The notes beneath the pieces were generated by a model, which worked only from the letters and a program-made list of their open reading frames with translations, was not told the DNA's origin and ran no database searches. Below are positions 16,419 to 25,477 of a stretch of 64,000 nt of DNA, in pieces. Both the position numbers and the translations under genes were made by a program. Each line of letters starts with the position of its first letter. The stretch's first letter is position 1. Location: NCBI RefSeq assembly GCF_003952185.1, contig NZ_RXFS01000014.1, forward strand, positions 1 through 64,000, in the 5' to 3' direction. The stretch is from Variovorax sp. 679 (lineage in GTDB: Bacteria > Pseudomonadota > Gammaproteobacteria > Burkholderiales > Burkholderiaceae_C).

Positions 16419-17387
16419 TCATACGACACCGCCGTGTTGGATAGCGTTGAGCATCGATCGCACCTTGTCCAAGCCGCCCGCGGCTGCGAACACTGCGGGC
16501 GTCTGGCCGTTGAGCAGTTCATGGGGTTTGTCCAGCCAGGTTCGGGCCTCCGCGCCAAAGGTCTGGGTAGCGAGATCCAACAGGTCTTGTGGAAGACCAT
16601 CCGACTCAAGCTGCCCCTGCGAGTCCAGCGGCCATGCCAGGTGCGAGCCCATGTCGATCCCGAAGGCGCGGAACGGTGCTGCAGCACTCTGCATCCCTGT
16701 AGCGCGATAGTCGATGTTCTGGTGATGGTGACCGTGAACTACGAGTTGGACGCCGAGCGTCTCGGCGAGCTCGTCGATCGCCTGCCAGCCATGCGGGTGG
16801 GCCGACGGCGCCTCGTGGGCCACCAGGATGTCGGCGGGACCACTGCGCAGCAGTCGCTGGTAGTCGACCGGGAAGATGGAGGATCGATGCTTGCGGGAAA
16901 TGCCGTCGCGCCAGCGCTCCTCGCGCTTCATGGTTCGGCGCATGGCGTCGCTCGATTCGAACGCAGCCTCCTCGATCGGCCGCCGCGGATCCCAGATCTT
17001 GGTACGGAAGATGCCGCCCAGGCCCGCGATCTTGTACCCGGCGATGTCGACGATGCGTCCGTGGAAGTTGCGATCCGCAAGCTCTGATCCCCACAGGTTG
17101 TCGTAGTCGGTGTCCGAATCGGTATCGTGGTTTCCGTGAATGAACCAGACCTCAGTGAGATCCAGGATTGGGCTCAACTCAATGTGCAGCGGTTGGCGCG
17201 CCTGGATGTCGCCCAGCAGCACGATGGCTTCAGGCCGGCAGTGCTCGACTGCGGTGACCACGGACTCGAGATCGCCGTGCGGGTCGCCGAAGAACATCAG
17301 CTTGGGCACCGACTGCATGCGCTCGGATTGCGCGTGAAGGTTCAACGAGATGCGCGGTGTCATTTCATTTGCCGAATGGCGGCTCAT
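16419..17387 (-). CDS. Metallophosphoesterase fused to an MbcA/ParS-type antitoxin domain
   Basis: 322 residues. Residues 28-250 form a calcineurin-like phosphoesterase with all metal motifs: GDPHGD (34-39), LLGD (57-60), GNHD (85-88), AHEAP (His191) and VHGHHH (217-222). Residues from about 265 to 320 are a different domain, DLATQTFGAEARTWLDKPHE followed by LLNGQTPAVF and a final QHGGVV. This matches the toxin-binding C-terminal domain of Xre/MbcA/ParS antitoxins (A-x-x-x-FG, A-x-x-WL-x-x-P, L-x-G-x-TP, G). In the usual antitoxins it follows a DNA-binding domain; here it follows an enzyme. The start overlaps the 778-residue gene by four bases, so the two are coupled. No RES toxin is nearby. 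Confidence 0.78.
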   Translation of the reverse strand: MSRHSANEMTPRISLNLHAQSERMQSVPKLMFFGDPHGDLESVVTAVEHCRPEAIVLLGDIQARQPLHIELSPILDLTEVWFIHGNHDTDSDTDYDNLWGSELADRNFHGRIVDIAGYKIAGLGGIFRTKIWDPRRPIEEAAFESSDAMRRTMKREERWRDGISRKHRSSIFPVDYQRLLRSGPADILVAHEAPSAHPHGWQAIDELAETLGVQLVVHGHHHQNIDYRATGMQSAAAPFRAFGIDMGSHLAWPLDSQGQLESDGLPQDLLDLATQTFGAEARTWLDKPHELLNGQTPAVFAAAGGLDKVRSMLNAIQHGGVV

Positions 17388-19720
17388 CGGCCAGCCGCGA
17401 ACCGCAGGAAGTGCGCGCGCAACTCCTGGCAGCTGTCCTGGTCGAATGCCCGTTTGGGATCGGTGACCACGAGCCGCGCGAAGCCCGCTTCAAAGCTCTC
17501 AGGCCAATCGTCGAGCGCGACCCACTCCGCGTCCCCGCGGCCGTTCCCCCAAGCCAGGCCTGGATCTCCAACTGGCGCCGATGCTGAACGGCCGCATCGG
17601 GGTCGAACTGCGGCGTGGCTCCAATGATCCGGTGTCCTGGAGACGCTCATGCCCCAACGCAGCGGCTCGGGATCGTGCAGGAGCGCGACTCGGTATTCCC
17701 CGAGGTCCTGGGCATCGACATGGATGTAGCCACCCGCAGCCTCCAGGTAGGTCTGCTCGTCGGAGGTCTGATTCAGGAAGTCGCGCAAGCGTTCTTCCCA
17801 AGCCGCCTGCGTCACCGGCAAGCGCTCGTTCTGGATGATCGAGCGCGACGAAAGCGCTTCGTCCGATGCATCGGTGAGGACCAGCGTGCATGTCGCACGC
17901 CGAGCCCGATCTCCATCCACCGTCAGGACGATACGGCCATTCAACAGGTCATCGATGGAGGGCGTCGGCGGGTGAACGTCCACGACCATCGCGTTGATGC
18001 CAAGCTTTCCCGGGGTCCAGGCGCTCGGTGGGCGCACATACAGGTTTAGCTCAATACTTCGCTGTGTCCTGGGGTATGGGCCGGTCGGCGAATCGACTTG
18101 TATGCGGGTCGCTATGGCGATCTTGTGACGTCCCACGCCCAAGTCTTCCAGCATGAAGCTCATGGTGGGCGCGTTGCGATCGCACTCGAAGACCTGCCTC
18201 TGCCCGTCGTCAATGGCGATCTGATAGGCATCGAACTCGTGATCGCGCGTGATCGTGAAGCAGGGGGTCTCGCTGGTGAGCCACACCCCGAGGCCGTCTT
18301 CTCCCCATTGCCGCGGCAGCAAGCCAAGGGGAGAAACACGAATCTTCGAGTGCGTGGAGATGCCCGCGCGTTCCAGCATGCGGGTCTGCTCTTGCGAAAC
18401 GACGTCGTCCAGCACCAGTTCCACGCAGCTCACCCCGGCGCAGTTCAACGAGACGGGGCGCCCCAGGCCGGTGATCCGCGTGGCGTCCTGTGACACCACC
18501 AGGTAGGTTTCGCCTGCGGCGACGTGGGCGGTGGCGAGCTGCTTGGCGGTCCCATCGTCCAGCCGCCGGAAGAGCCAGACCTTTGCGAAGCGGATCTGGC
18601 ATTCCGGGGTGACGATCTGGTCGAAAAACGGTTCAGCGGCGTTGAAATTCAGGACGCACTGGCTTTGCGCAGGCCAGCTCGCCAGGAGGCACTGCACCCC
18701 ACTAGGTGACAGCAATGTGCGTCCGAGAAAAAGCGCCGTACCATGGGCAGGCATCGTGTAGCGGACTCTCTCCAGATGCGAGCCGAACTCGGGCTGAGCA
18801 TCGACCAGGGGCTGGAATGACGGGACGTTAAGCACTGCATTCCATTGGTCGACGCCGGTTCGGCGCAACTCGATGGACGGCCGAAGCAATACCCCTTGCC
18901 GTTCTCCGATGGTGACTTCCGCCGGGGCGGCCGTGTTGTCCTGCGGGGATGACGGCCAGTACTGCTGCTTGATGTCCGGCAACTGGAATTGCAGCGTTGA
19001 GTACGCCGTCTGGGCCTGGCTGAGCCAAGTCCTCGCAAGGCCGCGCGAGTTCAGGTCCGCGGTGATTCGTTGCAGGGTCGGCCCATGGATCGAGATCTGC
19101 CCACCACCATCGCCCTGCAATAGAGTGTGCACGAGTCGGCCAACCAGATCATGCTGCGCCAGCAGAAACCGGAACCTTGAAGACGGGTTGTAGGCGTACT
19201 GGGCGATCAGCTTGCCGGTGGCCTCCGGATGCAGGTGCACGATGGTCCTGAGGTTGAAGCGCGCGTAGTAGATCGTCTGCGCGAGATGCTCTTGCAGATC
19301 CCGCGGAAGCAGCGCGTTCGCGATGGGCCAGGCGATGTAGTTGAAGTGCTTAGCCCACACGCCCTGAGGTTGCACACCGGCGAACTCCTTGCAGAAACTC
19401 CTGAACCAGTTGCGCAGACACGCCCGATCACCGTAGGACTCCCAGTTGTCCGTACGCTGGGCAAACGAATGCCAGTATTCCTGGCCATCGAAGTTGTACC
19501 CATGCTCCGCGGCGTGCACGATCCACGACAGCTTGAAGTCCCGAACCATCCCGCGCTTGCCGAGGCTCTTGCCGAGCTGTTTCGACAGAGTCTGAACCTC
19601 CTCTTGCTCAAGACAATGCTCCAAGGCGAAAAGGCGGTGCCCGCCCGGCGCCTTCGTTTGAGCCAGTTGGGAGAAGTGTGTCCGAAGGCGTTCTTCGAAC
19701 TGCGCAAGCACTTCGCTCAT
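17384..19720 (-). CDS. Large protein of unknown function, first gene of the cluster
   Basis: 778 residues from the ATG at 19720. The N-terminal third is helical and rich in W and F: FDGQEYWHSFAQRTDNWESY, then LRNWFRSFCKEF, and GVWAKHFNYIAWPIANALLP followed by RDLQEHLAQTIYYARF. This WPI-x-x-A-x-LP block looks like that of large proteins I associate with defence islands, but I cannot name the family. The middle and C-terminal parts are beta-rich, as in a chain of Ig-like or jelly-roll domains, and no catalytic motif is evident. It is the first gene of a five-frame transcript and ends in an ATGA overlap with the fusion gene. A role as sensor or scaffold is a guess. Confidence 0.6.
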   Translation of the reverse strand: MSEVLAQFEERLRTHFSQLAQTKAPGGHRLFALEHCLEQEEVQTLSKQLGKSLGKRGMVRDFKLSWIVHAAEHGYNFDGQEYWHSFAQRTDNWESYGDRACLRNWFRSFCKEFAGVQPQGVWAKHFNYIAWPIANALLPRDLQEHLAQTIYYARFNLRTIVHLHPEATGKLIAQYAYNPSSRFRFLLAQHDLVGRLVHTLLQGDGGGQISIHGPTLQRITADLNSRGLARTWLSQAQTAYSTLQFQLPDIKQQYWPSSPQDNTAAPAEVTIGERQGVLLRPSIELRRTGVDQWNAVLNVPSFQPLVDAQPEFGSHLERVRYTMPAHGTALFLGRTLLSPSGVQCLLASWPAQSQCVLNFNAAEPFFDQIVTPECQIRFAKVWLFRRLDDGTAKQLATAHVAAGETYLVVSQDATRITGLGRPVSLNCAGVSCVELVLDDVVSQEQTRMLERAGISTHSKIRVSPLGLLPRQWGEDGLGVWLTSETPCFTITRDHEFDAYQIAIDDGQRQVFECDRNAPTMSFMLEDLGVGRHKIAIATRIQVDSPTGPYPRTQRSIELNLYVRPPSAWTPGKLGINAMVVDVHPPTPSIDDLLNGRIVLTVDGDRARRATCTLVLTDASDEALSSRSIIQNERLPVTQAAWEERLRDFLNQTSDEQTYLEAAGGYIHVDAQDLGEYRVALLHDPEPLRWGMSVSRTPDHWSHAAVRPRCGRSASAPVGDPGLAWGNGRGDAEWVALDDWPESFEAGFARLVVTDPKRAFDQDSCQELRAHFLRFAAGR

Positions 19721-20352
19721 TGCGCGAGCCAGTCGGAATCGGAAATCTTTTCAACCGCAACACACACAGCGCTGCGGTTTCCAGAAACCACCGTACCTGC
19801 CAATGTGGCTGGCATCCCCGTTGACGTAATGCAAGCGAGATTCCCTGCGCGAGCGAACGTCATCTCCTGGGGGACTGAATATCCCTCTTTCACCGCACCC
19901 CTCCAAGCGTCAACCGCTTCTCAATACAGTGCAGCCTTCGATGTCATCGATCATCCAAGGCGTTATCTTTGTGTCGGAATCTAGCCAAGAACTACGACTT
20001 TTGGAAGTCGTGTTTTCGGGATCTTTTTTTGAAGATCTGGACTTGCCTTGCAAATTTTGCGAAGGTTGTCGCACAAACGCGCAGCCATGGATTTCTTCAC
20101 AAGAAGGTCTACCCCAGCCTCATTAGGCATCTGAGCCCGCCGCTTGGCATCACCAAATCAGGGGATGTCTTTCTCCTGTGACCAGAGCTAGATTGATCGA
20201 GCTTGGGCAGCGCTCGACGAGAAGAACGATCGAGATACCTTTGCCAGTAAGGACACGACCCTCGAAGGAGCGAGCGCCAGAATTCCAGATACTCTGGGTC
20301 GCCTAACCTCGAATTGCGACCGAGCAAATGAATGGTCGCCGTGGGAGAGAAC
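19721..20352. other. AT-rich divergent intergenic region with a hairpin
   Basis: About 630 bases between the divergent 778-residue gene and the patatin gene, clearly richer in A and T than the genes around it. It holds the promoters of both directions, though I cannot place them. A perfect inverted repeat lies at 19994-20011. Small open frames here (for example 19929-20126) lack ribosome binding sites and I do not take them as genes. Confidence 0.5.
19994..20011. other. Short perfect hairpin
   Basis: ACGACTT at 19994-20000 pairs with AAGTCGT at 20005-20011 around a TTGG loop. A run of seven T residues follows about 12-20 bases later, too far for a standard terminator. It may be an operator or a weak terminator. 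Confidence 0.35.
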
Positions 20353-22608
20353 ATGAGGAGAAGAAACCCACTCTTACGCATCGTGCGATGGGCGCGCTGG
20401 GGCGCTCGGACCTTTATTGGCAGGCCCGCGGCCGATGCGCTGCGAGGGCTTGTACGTTGCCTCTTTCCGGTCGGTTCCCTGCTCTTGTGGTTCGGACTGA
20501 TCTTCAGTGACCAGGGCAAGGACGTGCTGCGACACGTTGTCGAGGCACTGAGCCCGGGCGAGGAGTTCAGTCTCAACGACGCAACCTTCCTGGGCTTTGC
20601 TGCCATCGCGCTGGGGCTATCGATTTGGTACACGATGCGCTGGATGCTGACTGTGCAGCTGGCCGGTGTGTGCTTCCGGCGTGTGCGGCCAGGATGGTTT
20701 CGCGTCCAGCTGCCACGCGCGGCGGGCGCTGCGGTGCCGATGCTGGTAGCCGTGTGCGTGCTGCGCAATCTTCCTTCTGACTGCTGTGCTGCCGAGGCAC
20801 CGGTGCGGATGGCGGGATACCTGATGGGCGCGAGCTTTGTCGCCATCGCCGCGGCGATGTTTGCCTTTTTTGTGGGTCGACGAAGGGTTTTTCGTCGGCT
20901 CGGCCAACCCACGACGTTGCCCATGCGCGCGCCCTTGCCGACTGAAACGAAGCTCGTGCTCTGGTGGGGCTCCGGCGTGCTCGTCATGCTGGCGCTGATC
21001 TTCACGCTGGTACCGCTGGCGGGGCCGCGAGTCGTGGGCAGCGCTGCGGCTCCCGCGCTGGCCATCGCGGCCATCAACCTGATCGGCACCTTGGTGCTGA
21101 CCTACCTGCCCATGAAGCGGGGCGTTCCCTCTCTCGCGGTGGTGGTTCTTGTATGGGCAGTGCTGGCCGGCTTGCACAACGACAACCACACACTGCGCGA
21201 TGCGCCCGATGCCCGCTACCCCGCAGCCGAGCGGGCCGATCTGAAAGAGGCACTGTGGGCATGGCTTGCCGCGCAAGGCGTGGCATCGAGCGCAGCCCAT
21301 TCGGGGCCGGATAGGGTCTATCCGGTCATCATCGTCGCGAGCGAGGGCGGGGGCATTCGTGCGGCTTACTGGACGGCGGCGGTGCTTGATCGTTTGCACG
21401 AGCCAAGCCCTGTCGGAGCGTCTTTCGACGCCGGCCGCCATGTCTTCGCGCTCTCGGGGGTATCGGGTGGCTCGCTGGGCCTCGCGTCCTGGCTGGCCGT
21501 CAGGCGAGGCAGGCTGTGCCCGCCGCCAGCTTCCGCCGAACCCCCCAGTGATCCGCCAACGACCGCGACGGTGGCGCTGTCGCGGGACTTCCTCTCACCG
21601 GCGCTGGCGGGGCTCTTCTACTACGACCTGATGCAGAGTTTCTGGCCCTGGCCTTACCCGTGGTTCGATCGCTCTCGTGGGCTGGAGGAAGGTTGGCAGC
21701 GCGCGCATTCGCAAGTACCGGGACGGCCTTTCGAGCACACGCTGGGCGCGCTTTATGCGGGGTGCCCGCAGCTGCCCCTTCTATTCATGAACACGACCGT
21801 GGTGGAAACCGGCAAGCGCGGCATCATGGCGCCGGTGAGCCTTACCTTCATCAAGCCGCCGCCTGGCGGGGCCACACACTGGGGCCGCGACGTGGAGGAC
21901 TTGATGGATGCCAAGTGGACCACCGCGACGCAGCCGCTGAGCGGGCTCGTTCACCACAGCGCGCGCTTTCCCATCGTGAGCCCGCCCGGTTCGGTCGAAT
22001 ACAGTGAAGATCGCGATGGGCAGGGGGGAACGCGATATGAAGGGCGCCATCCCGAAGACCGCACCGAGGCCTTTCGCCGGCACCACCAGCCTCACACGCG
22101 CATGCGTCTGGTCGATGGGGGGTACTTCGACAACTCCGGAATCCAGACGGCGCTGGATCTGTTCATCGCCTTGAGCGGGCTTCAGGAGGAGCTCAAGAAG
22201 GAGGTGCCCGGCGTCCAGCTGCGCCCCGTGTTGCTGGTGATCTCCAACAGCGCAGCCGCCGATCCTGGTGAGGCACCGAAAGACAAGCCTCCGCCGGAGC
22301 TTTCTGCCCCTCGCCTGCTGCATGATTTGTTCTCGCCAGTGCGCGCGCTGGTCGGTGTGCGTGACTCGCACACGCGCATCATGCTGGCGGAAGCCCAGAT
22401 GCGCTTCGGCCCAGGCAACGTCATCAAGATACCGATGCCGGCGAATGCGAAAGGCGCCGACCCTGCGCTCGGCTGGTCGCTGTCCAGGCAGGCGGTCCGA
22501 TTCATGGACGACGCGGCGCTTGACGTGGTTCAGAAGGTGCGCGAGACGGTTGCAACGGCGGCGTGCAGCCGAACGTCAGCCAGCGATGTCTGCGAGCCCA
22601 AGCCATGA
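20353..22608 (+). CDS. Membrane-anchored patatin-like phospholipase
   Basis: 751 residues from the ATG at 20353, preceded by GGGAGAGAAC; an in-frame ATG at 20332 is less likely. The first 270 residues contain about six hydrophobic segments (for example LFPVGSLLLWFGLIF and AGYLMGASFVAIAAAMFAFF), then the lipase domain: oxyanion loop SEGGGIRAAYW, nucleophile GVSGGS with Ser371, and the catalytic aspartate in DGGYFDNSG (Asp588). Together they form the Ser-Asp dyad of patatin lipases, so it should cleave membrane phospholipids. The domain sits after the membrane segments. The stop overlaps the next gene by four bases, so the two act together. Confidence 0.85.
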   Translation: MRRRNPLLRIVRWARWGARTFIGRPAADALRGLVRCLFPVGSLLLWFGLIFSDQGKDVLRHVVEALSPGEEFSLNDATFLGFAAIALGLSIWYTMRWMLTVQLAGVCFRRVRPGWFRVQLPRAAGAAVPMLVAVCVLRNLPSDCCAAEAPVRMAGYLMGASFVAIAAAMFAFFVGRRRVFRRLGQPTTLPMRAPLPTETKLVLWWGSGVLVMLALIFTLVPLAGPRVVGSAAAPALAIAAINLIGTLVLTYLPMKRGVPSLAVVVLVWAVLAGLHNDNHTLRDAPDARYPAAERADLKEALWAWLAAQGVASSAAHSGPDRVYPVIIVASEGGGIRAAYWTAAVLDRLHEPSPVGASFDAGRHVFALSGVSGGSLGLASWLAVRRGRLCPPPASAEPPSDPPTTATVALSRDFLSPALAGLFYYDLMQSFWPWPYPWFDRSRGLEEGWQRAHSQVPGRPFEHTLGALYAGCPQLPLLFMNTTVVETGKRGIMAPVSLTFIKPPPGGATHWGRDVEDLMDAKWTTATQPLSGLVHHSARFPIVSPPGSVEYSEDRDGQGGTRYEGRHPEDRTEAFRRHHQPHTRMRLVDGGYFDNSGIQTALDLFIALSGLQEELKKEVPGVQLRPVLLVISNSAAADPGEAPKDKPPPELSAPRLLHDLFSPVRALVGVRDSHTRIMLAEAQMRFGPGNVIKIPMPANAKGADPALGWSLSRQAVRFMDDAALDVVQKVRETVATAACSRTSASDVCEPKP

Positions 22609-23396
22609 AGAGCCGGATTCTGGTGCGTCTTCTGCGTGAGCGTCTTCACCGGGCGCGTGGACCATGGCTGCTACTCGCGTGGGTTGCGTTGCTCTGTGGT
22701 GCCGGGCTGGTCTACTGGATGACGCCTGGCAACGCGCTGGAGGCGCTTGGCCAGGCTGCACGCCCCTTCGAGTTCTCGCAAGTACGTGCCCGCTGGGGAG
22801 AGTCGCTCGTACTGCTGCGGCGCGTGCTGCTCGTCGACTCGATGCTGATCGTTCCTGGCTACGTCGGCTTGTTCATCTTCTTCGCGAGGCGTGTGTTCGC
22901 GCGAGTTGGTCGATTGGATGATGGCCGGGATGACATCAATCTGTCATTTCATCTGGCGATCGCGATACAGGTCTTCGCGGGGCTGGTCGATTTGGTGGAA
23001 AACGGCGTCATCATGCGCGCTGCCGAGGATTCGAAAGCGGGGGTGCTGGCCGATGCGATGCTGGTGGACCTGCGCCTGCTGACGGCTCTCAAATGGGGCA
23101 CTCTCGGCGCAGCGTGGCTAGTGCTTGGCTGGAAAGCCTTCTTTGCACGTCTCGCTATCCCAGCGCTTGAGCGCAGCGAAGCGCTGGCTTGGCGCTTCGC
23201 GGGACTCCTTGCGGTGGCGGGGGGCTTTCTGTTAATAGGCTACGCGCTCGGCGAGGCGCAGTGGCGCACGGTGGGCCTGCTCACCTGGCTCGCAGCGCTG
23301 CTCGCGTTCACCAGCGCGGAAGTGGCTGTCCAGATTGGACACGGAATTCGCGCACTGATATCGAAGCTTGCGCCGCAGCGGGCGGCGCGGGATTGA
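22605..23396 (+). CDS. Membrane protein coupled to the patatin gene
   Basis: 263 residues from the ATG at 22605, inside the ATGA that ends the patatin gene. About six hydrophobic segments are visible, including PWLLLAWVALLCGAGLVYWM, MLIVPGYVGLFIFFARRVFA and GLLTWLAALLAFTSAEVAVQ. No enzymatic motif. The tight coupling suggests that it partners the lipase, as an immunity protein, regulator or membrane anchor; which one cannot be told from sequence. Confidence 0.7.
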   Translation: MKSRILVRLLRERLHRARGPWLLLAWVALLCGAGLVYWMTPGNALEALGQAARPFEFSQVRARWGESLVLLRRVLLVDSMLIVPGYVGLFIFFARRVFARVGRLDDGRDDINLSFHLAIAIQVFAGLVDLVENGVIMRAAEDSKAGVLADAMLVDLRLLTALKWGTLGAAWLVLGWKAFFARLAIPALERSEALAWRFAGLLAVAGGFLLIGYALGEAQWRTVGLLTWLAALLAFTSAEVAVQIGHGIRALISKLAPQRAARD

Positions 23397-23435
23397 GGCT
23401 TGCGAGGAGTGCGTACAAGCGAGGCCCCTGAGCAC

Positions 23436-24731
23436 TTATTGCAGCGAGGCCCTCTTCACCTCGCCATTGGTGTCGAACGAGATCGCCAGTCTCACGCCTT
23501 CCGAGGAAGACAGCATGCGGTCCAGGCGCTCGTTCAGGTTGAGGGAGAAAACCTCATAGGCTCGAAGCTGTTCCAAGCCGATCTTCTGGAATTTTTCCAT
23601 CTTCAGATTGACCTTGTCCTTGCGCGCCTGAAGAATCTCATCGCTGTTGAATCGTGACTTGATCAGTTGGTCCGCCTTCGATGCAAGATCGCTACGCAGG
23701 CGGCTCAAGAGCTCCTCCCACTGGGGCCCCTCGGCCTGTGGCCGGGCATAGTTCTTTTTCAGCGGATCGATGTAGATGAGCAGGAAGTCCAGAAGCCTCA
23801 TGAATTCGGTGTAGAGGCTATGGCGCGTTGCCAGTTTGTCCGTGGTCTCAAGATGCGAGAGGAGTGCCTGGAAGGTGTTTTCCGTTCCGCCCCAGGTGTC
23901 CGCGTCCTGTTGACTCTGGATGCGCTTGGTGAGGCTGCGGACATCTTCAAAGAGCTTCTCGCGCCACACATTGGAGGACATGACCAATTGAGCGATGGTG
24001 ACCTGCATCGGCATGCTCAGCTGATCCGGGCTTCCATTCGACTTGAGGAGCTCTGAGACGCTCTGCAGATAGGTGAGGCCCCCCTTGATGCTGGCTACTT
24101 CAGAGGCCTCGAGACTGTCCTGGATCTGGCTGATTCCGCCCTTCAATGCACTCAGGGAACGCTCTATATCCGCGAGGTGGGACTGGGCTACCGCGATGCT
24201 GACGAGCTGAAAGGCGCCGGCCGCCAGTTGTTTGACCTGTCCCGTTTGGACGATTCGCCCTTTTCCAACGACTTGTTTGGACGTGCTACTGATGGCGTCC
24301 GCCAGCACCTCGCCGGTTTCGGTCTTCATGAGGCGAAAGGTGCCATCGCGCAAGCCCTCCTGGATGTGCGGTTGAAACACGATCTCCACCGTCTTGCCTG
24401 GAATGCTGACCGCTGCCTTGAAGAAGTCGCTCGCGAGCCGGGTGACAAGCTTGCCGGTACCGTCGGTGGGACTTAGTTCCAATCCGCCCTTGGGCATGGA
24501 ATCCAGTTGCCTGCTGGCGATAACAACCTGTCCTTGATCGTCCAGGAGCTCGAAGTTGGCCGATTCGATGTCGCTGTGCCGAGTGAGTGCTGGAGTGGGC
24601 GTTGGCGTAGCCGGTGGAGACGCAAGTGCCGCTCTCTGCGCTGTGGTTTTCTTCCTGCCGAGCAGGAAGGCCCCATAGACGACCCCGAGCAAGACCACCA
24701 GGCCGATGGCCATCAAGACAATATTTTCCAA
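23436..24731 (-). CDS. Single-pass membrane protein with helical domain
   Basis: 431 residues. One N-terminal transmembrane helix (MENIVLMAIGLVVLLGVVYG) anchors it, followed by a basic and Pro/Thr-rich linker. The rest appears cytoplasmic or periplasmic and largely helical, with probable coiled coil around residues 190-260 (LADIERSLSALKGGISQIQD). No catalytic motif. It is convergent with the patatin pair and divergent from the gene at 24985. No family recognised. Confidence 0.6.
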   Translation of the reverse strand: MENIVLMAIGLVVLLGVVYGAFLLGRKKTTAQRAALASPPATPTPTPALTRHSDIESANFELLDDQGQVVIASRQLDSMPKGGLELSPTDGTGKLVTRLASDFFKAAVSIPGKTVEIVFQPHIQEGLRDGTFRLMKTETGEVLADAISSTSKQVVGKGRIVQTGQVKQLAAGAFQLVSIAVAQSHLADIERSLSALKGGISQIQDSLEASEVASIKGGLTYLQSVSELLKSNGSPDQLSMPMQVTIAQLVMSSNVWREKLFEDVRSLTKRIQSQQDADTWGGTENTFQALLSHLETTDKLATRHSLYTEFMRLLDFLLIYIDPLKKNYARPQAEGPQWEELLSRLRSDLASKADQLIKSRFNSDEILQARKDKVNLKMEKFQKIGLEQLRAYEVFSLNLNERLDRMLSSSEGVRLAISFDTNGEVKRASLQ

Positions 24732-24984
24732 ACCCTACCTCCGATATGTGGACGATCCCGTTCAAGAGAATACTTGGCGCTGCGAACTGGCAGGCCGCGT
24801 GCGGGATTTCGCGCGGCATGTTCGTGCAGACGCAGGGGGCGTGCCCTCCCGTGTTTGTGGGAGGCAAGCGAAATCCGATGCTCGTAGGCTGCAAGGCGAT
24901 GATGATCGCTTGCACTAATGATGGTGGTGTAGGTCCAGTGTCGTCCGGTCGTCTGGAAAACTCTTACAGGGCGGGAGGATTGGT

Positions 24985-25473
24985 ATGTACAAAATCACTG
25001 CTACGCGCGCATTCATCGAGGCGTTCAAAGCGAGGAATTTTGTTTGGACGCTGCTGGTCGCATCTTTTGGGGTAGCCGGCCAGCAAACCTCAGGATCTGG
25101 GCTTCCCATTGTTCGTTCAGGTGAGGCTCCCAGCGGAGTAAATCCCTGGCACACAACGCCCGGCCCGGGGTCGCTACCTGTCCTTCCTCCTCCGACTCCC
25201 GTCACGGGCCCGTCTCCCTGGCAGATGCCTGGAAAGGAGCGGTTCTATACCGATTCCGACGAGCTGAAGGCCTTCATAGAAAAATCCAACAAGCCAGACA
25301 GGAAGCTCGAGGAGTTCCGTGTAGACATGGAGAGATCACGGTCCCAGCTCGAGCAGGAGAGGGCCTTGAACAAGATCAACAGCGCGGACTACTCGAAGGG
25401 GATCGCTGACTACGGCAAATCCATCAACCTCTATCGGGACTTGAAAAGGCAAGGCCTGTCTGGATCGAGGTGA
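24985..25473 (+). CDS. Small protein of unknown function
   Basis: 162 residues from the ATG at 24985, preceded by GGGAGG. The first 30 residues contain a weak hydrophobic segment (FVWTLLVASFGVAG), possibly a signal peptide, followed by a Pro/Gly-rich linker and a helical C-terminal part (KPDRKLEEFRVDMERSRSQL). It is four bases upstream of the next gene, so the two are coupled. Function unknown. Confidence 0.55.
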   Translation: MYKITATRAFIEAFKARNFVWTLLVASFGVAGQQTSGSGLPIVRSGEAPSGVNPWHTTPGPGSLPVLPPPTPVTGPSPWQMPGKERFYTDSDELKAFIEKSNKPDRKLEEFRVDMERSRSQLEQERALNKINSADYSKGIADYGKSINLYRDLKRQGLSGSR

Positions 25474-25477
25474 GGCG

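Noticed and set aside
14363..19720. A RES-type toxin to match the MbcA/ParS domain
   Set aside because: None of the neighbouring proteins shows the RES Arg-Glu-Ser pattern, so the fusion is not a normal ParS-RES pair.
24732..24984. Small plus-strand frame ahead of 24985 with a WTIPFKR-type start
   Set aside because: I compared it with PAAR-like and DUF4150 patterns and found no match; it is in a divergent intergenic region and has no ribosome binding site.
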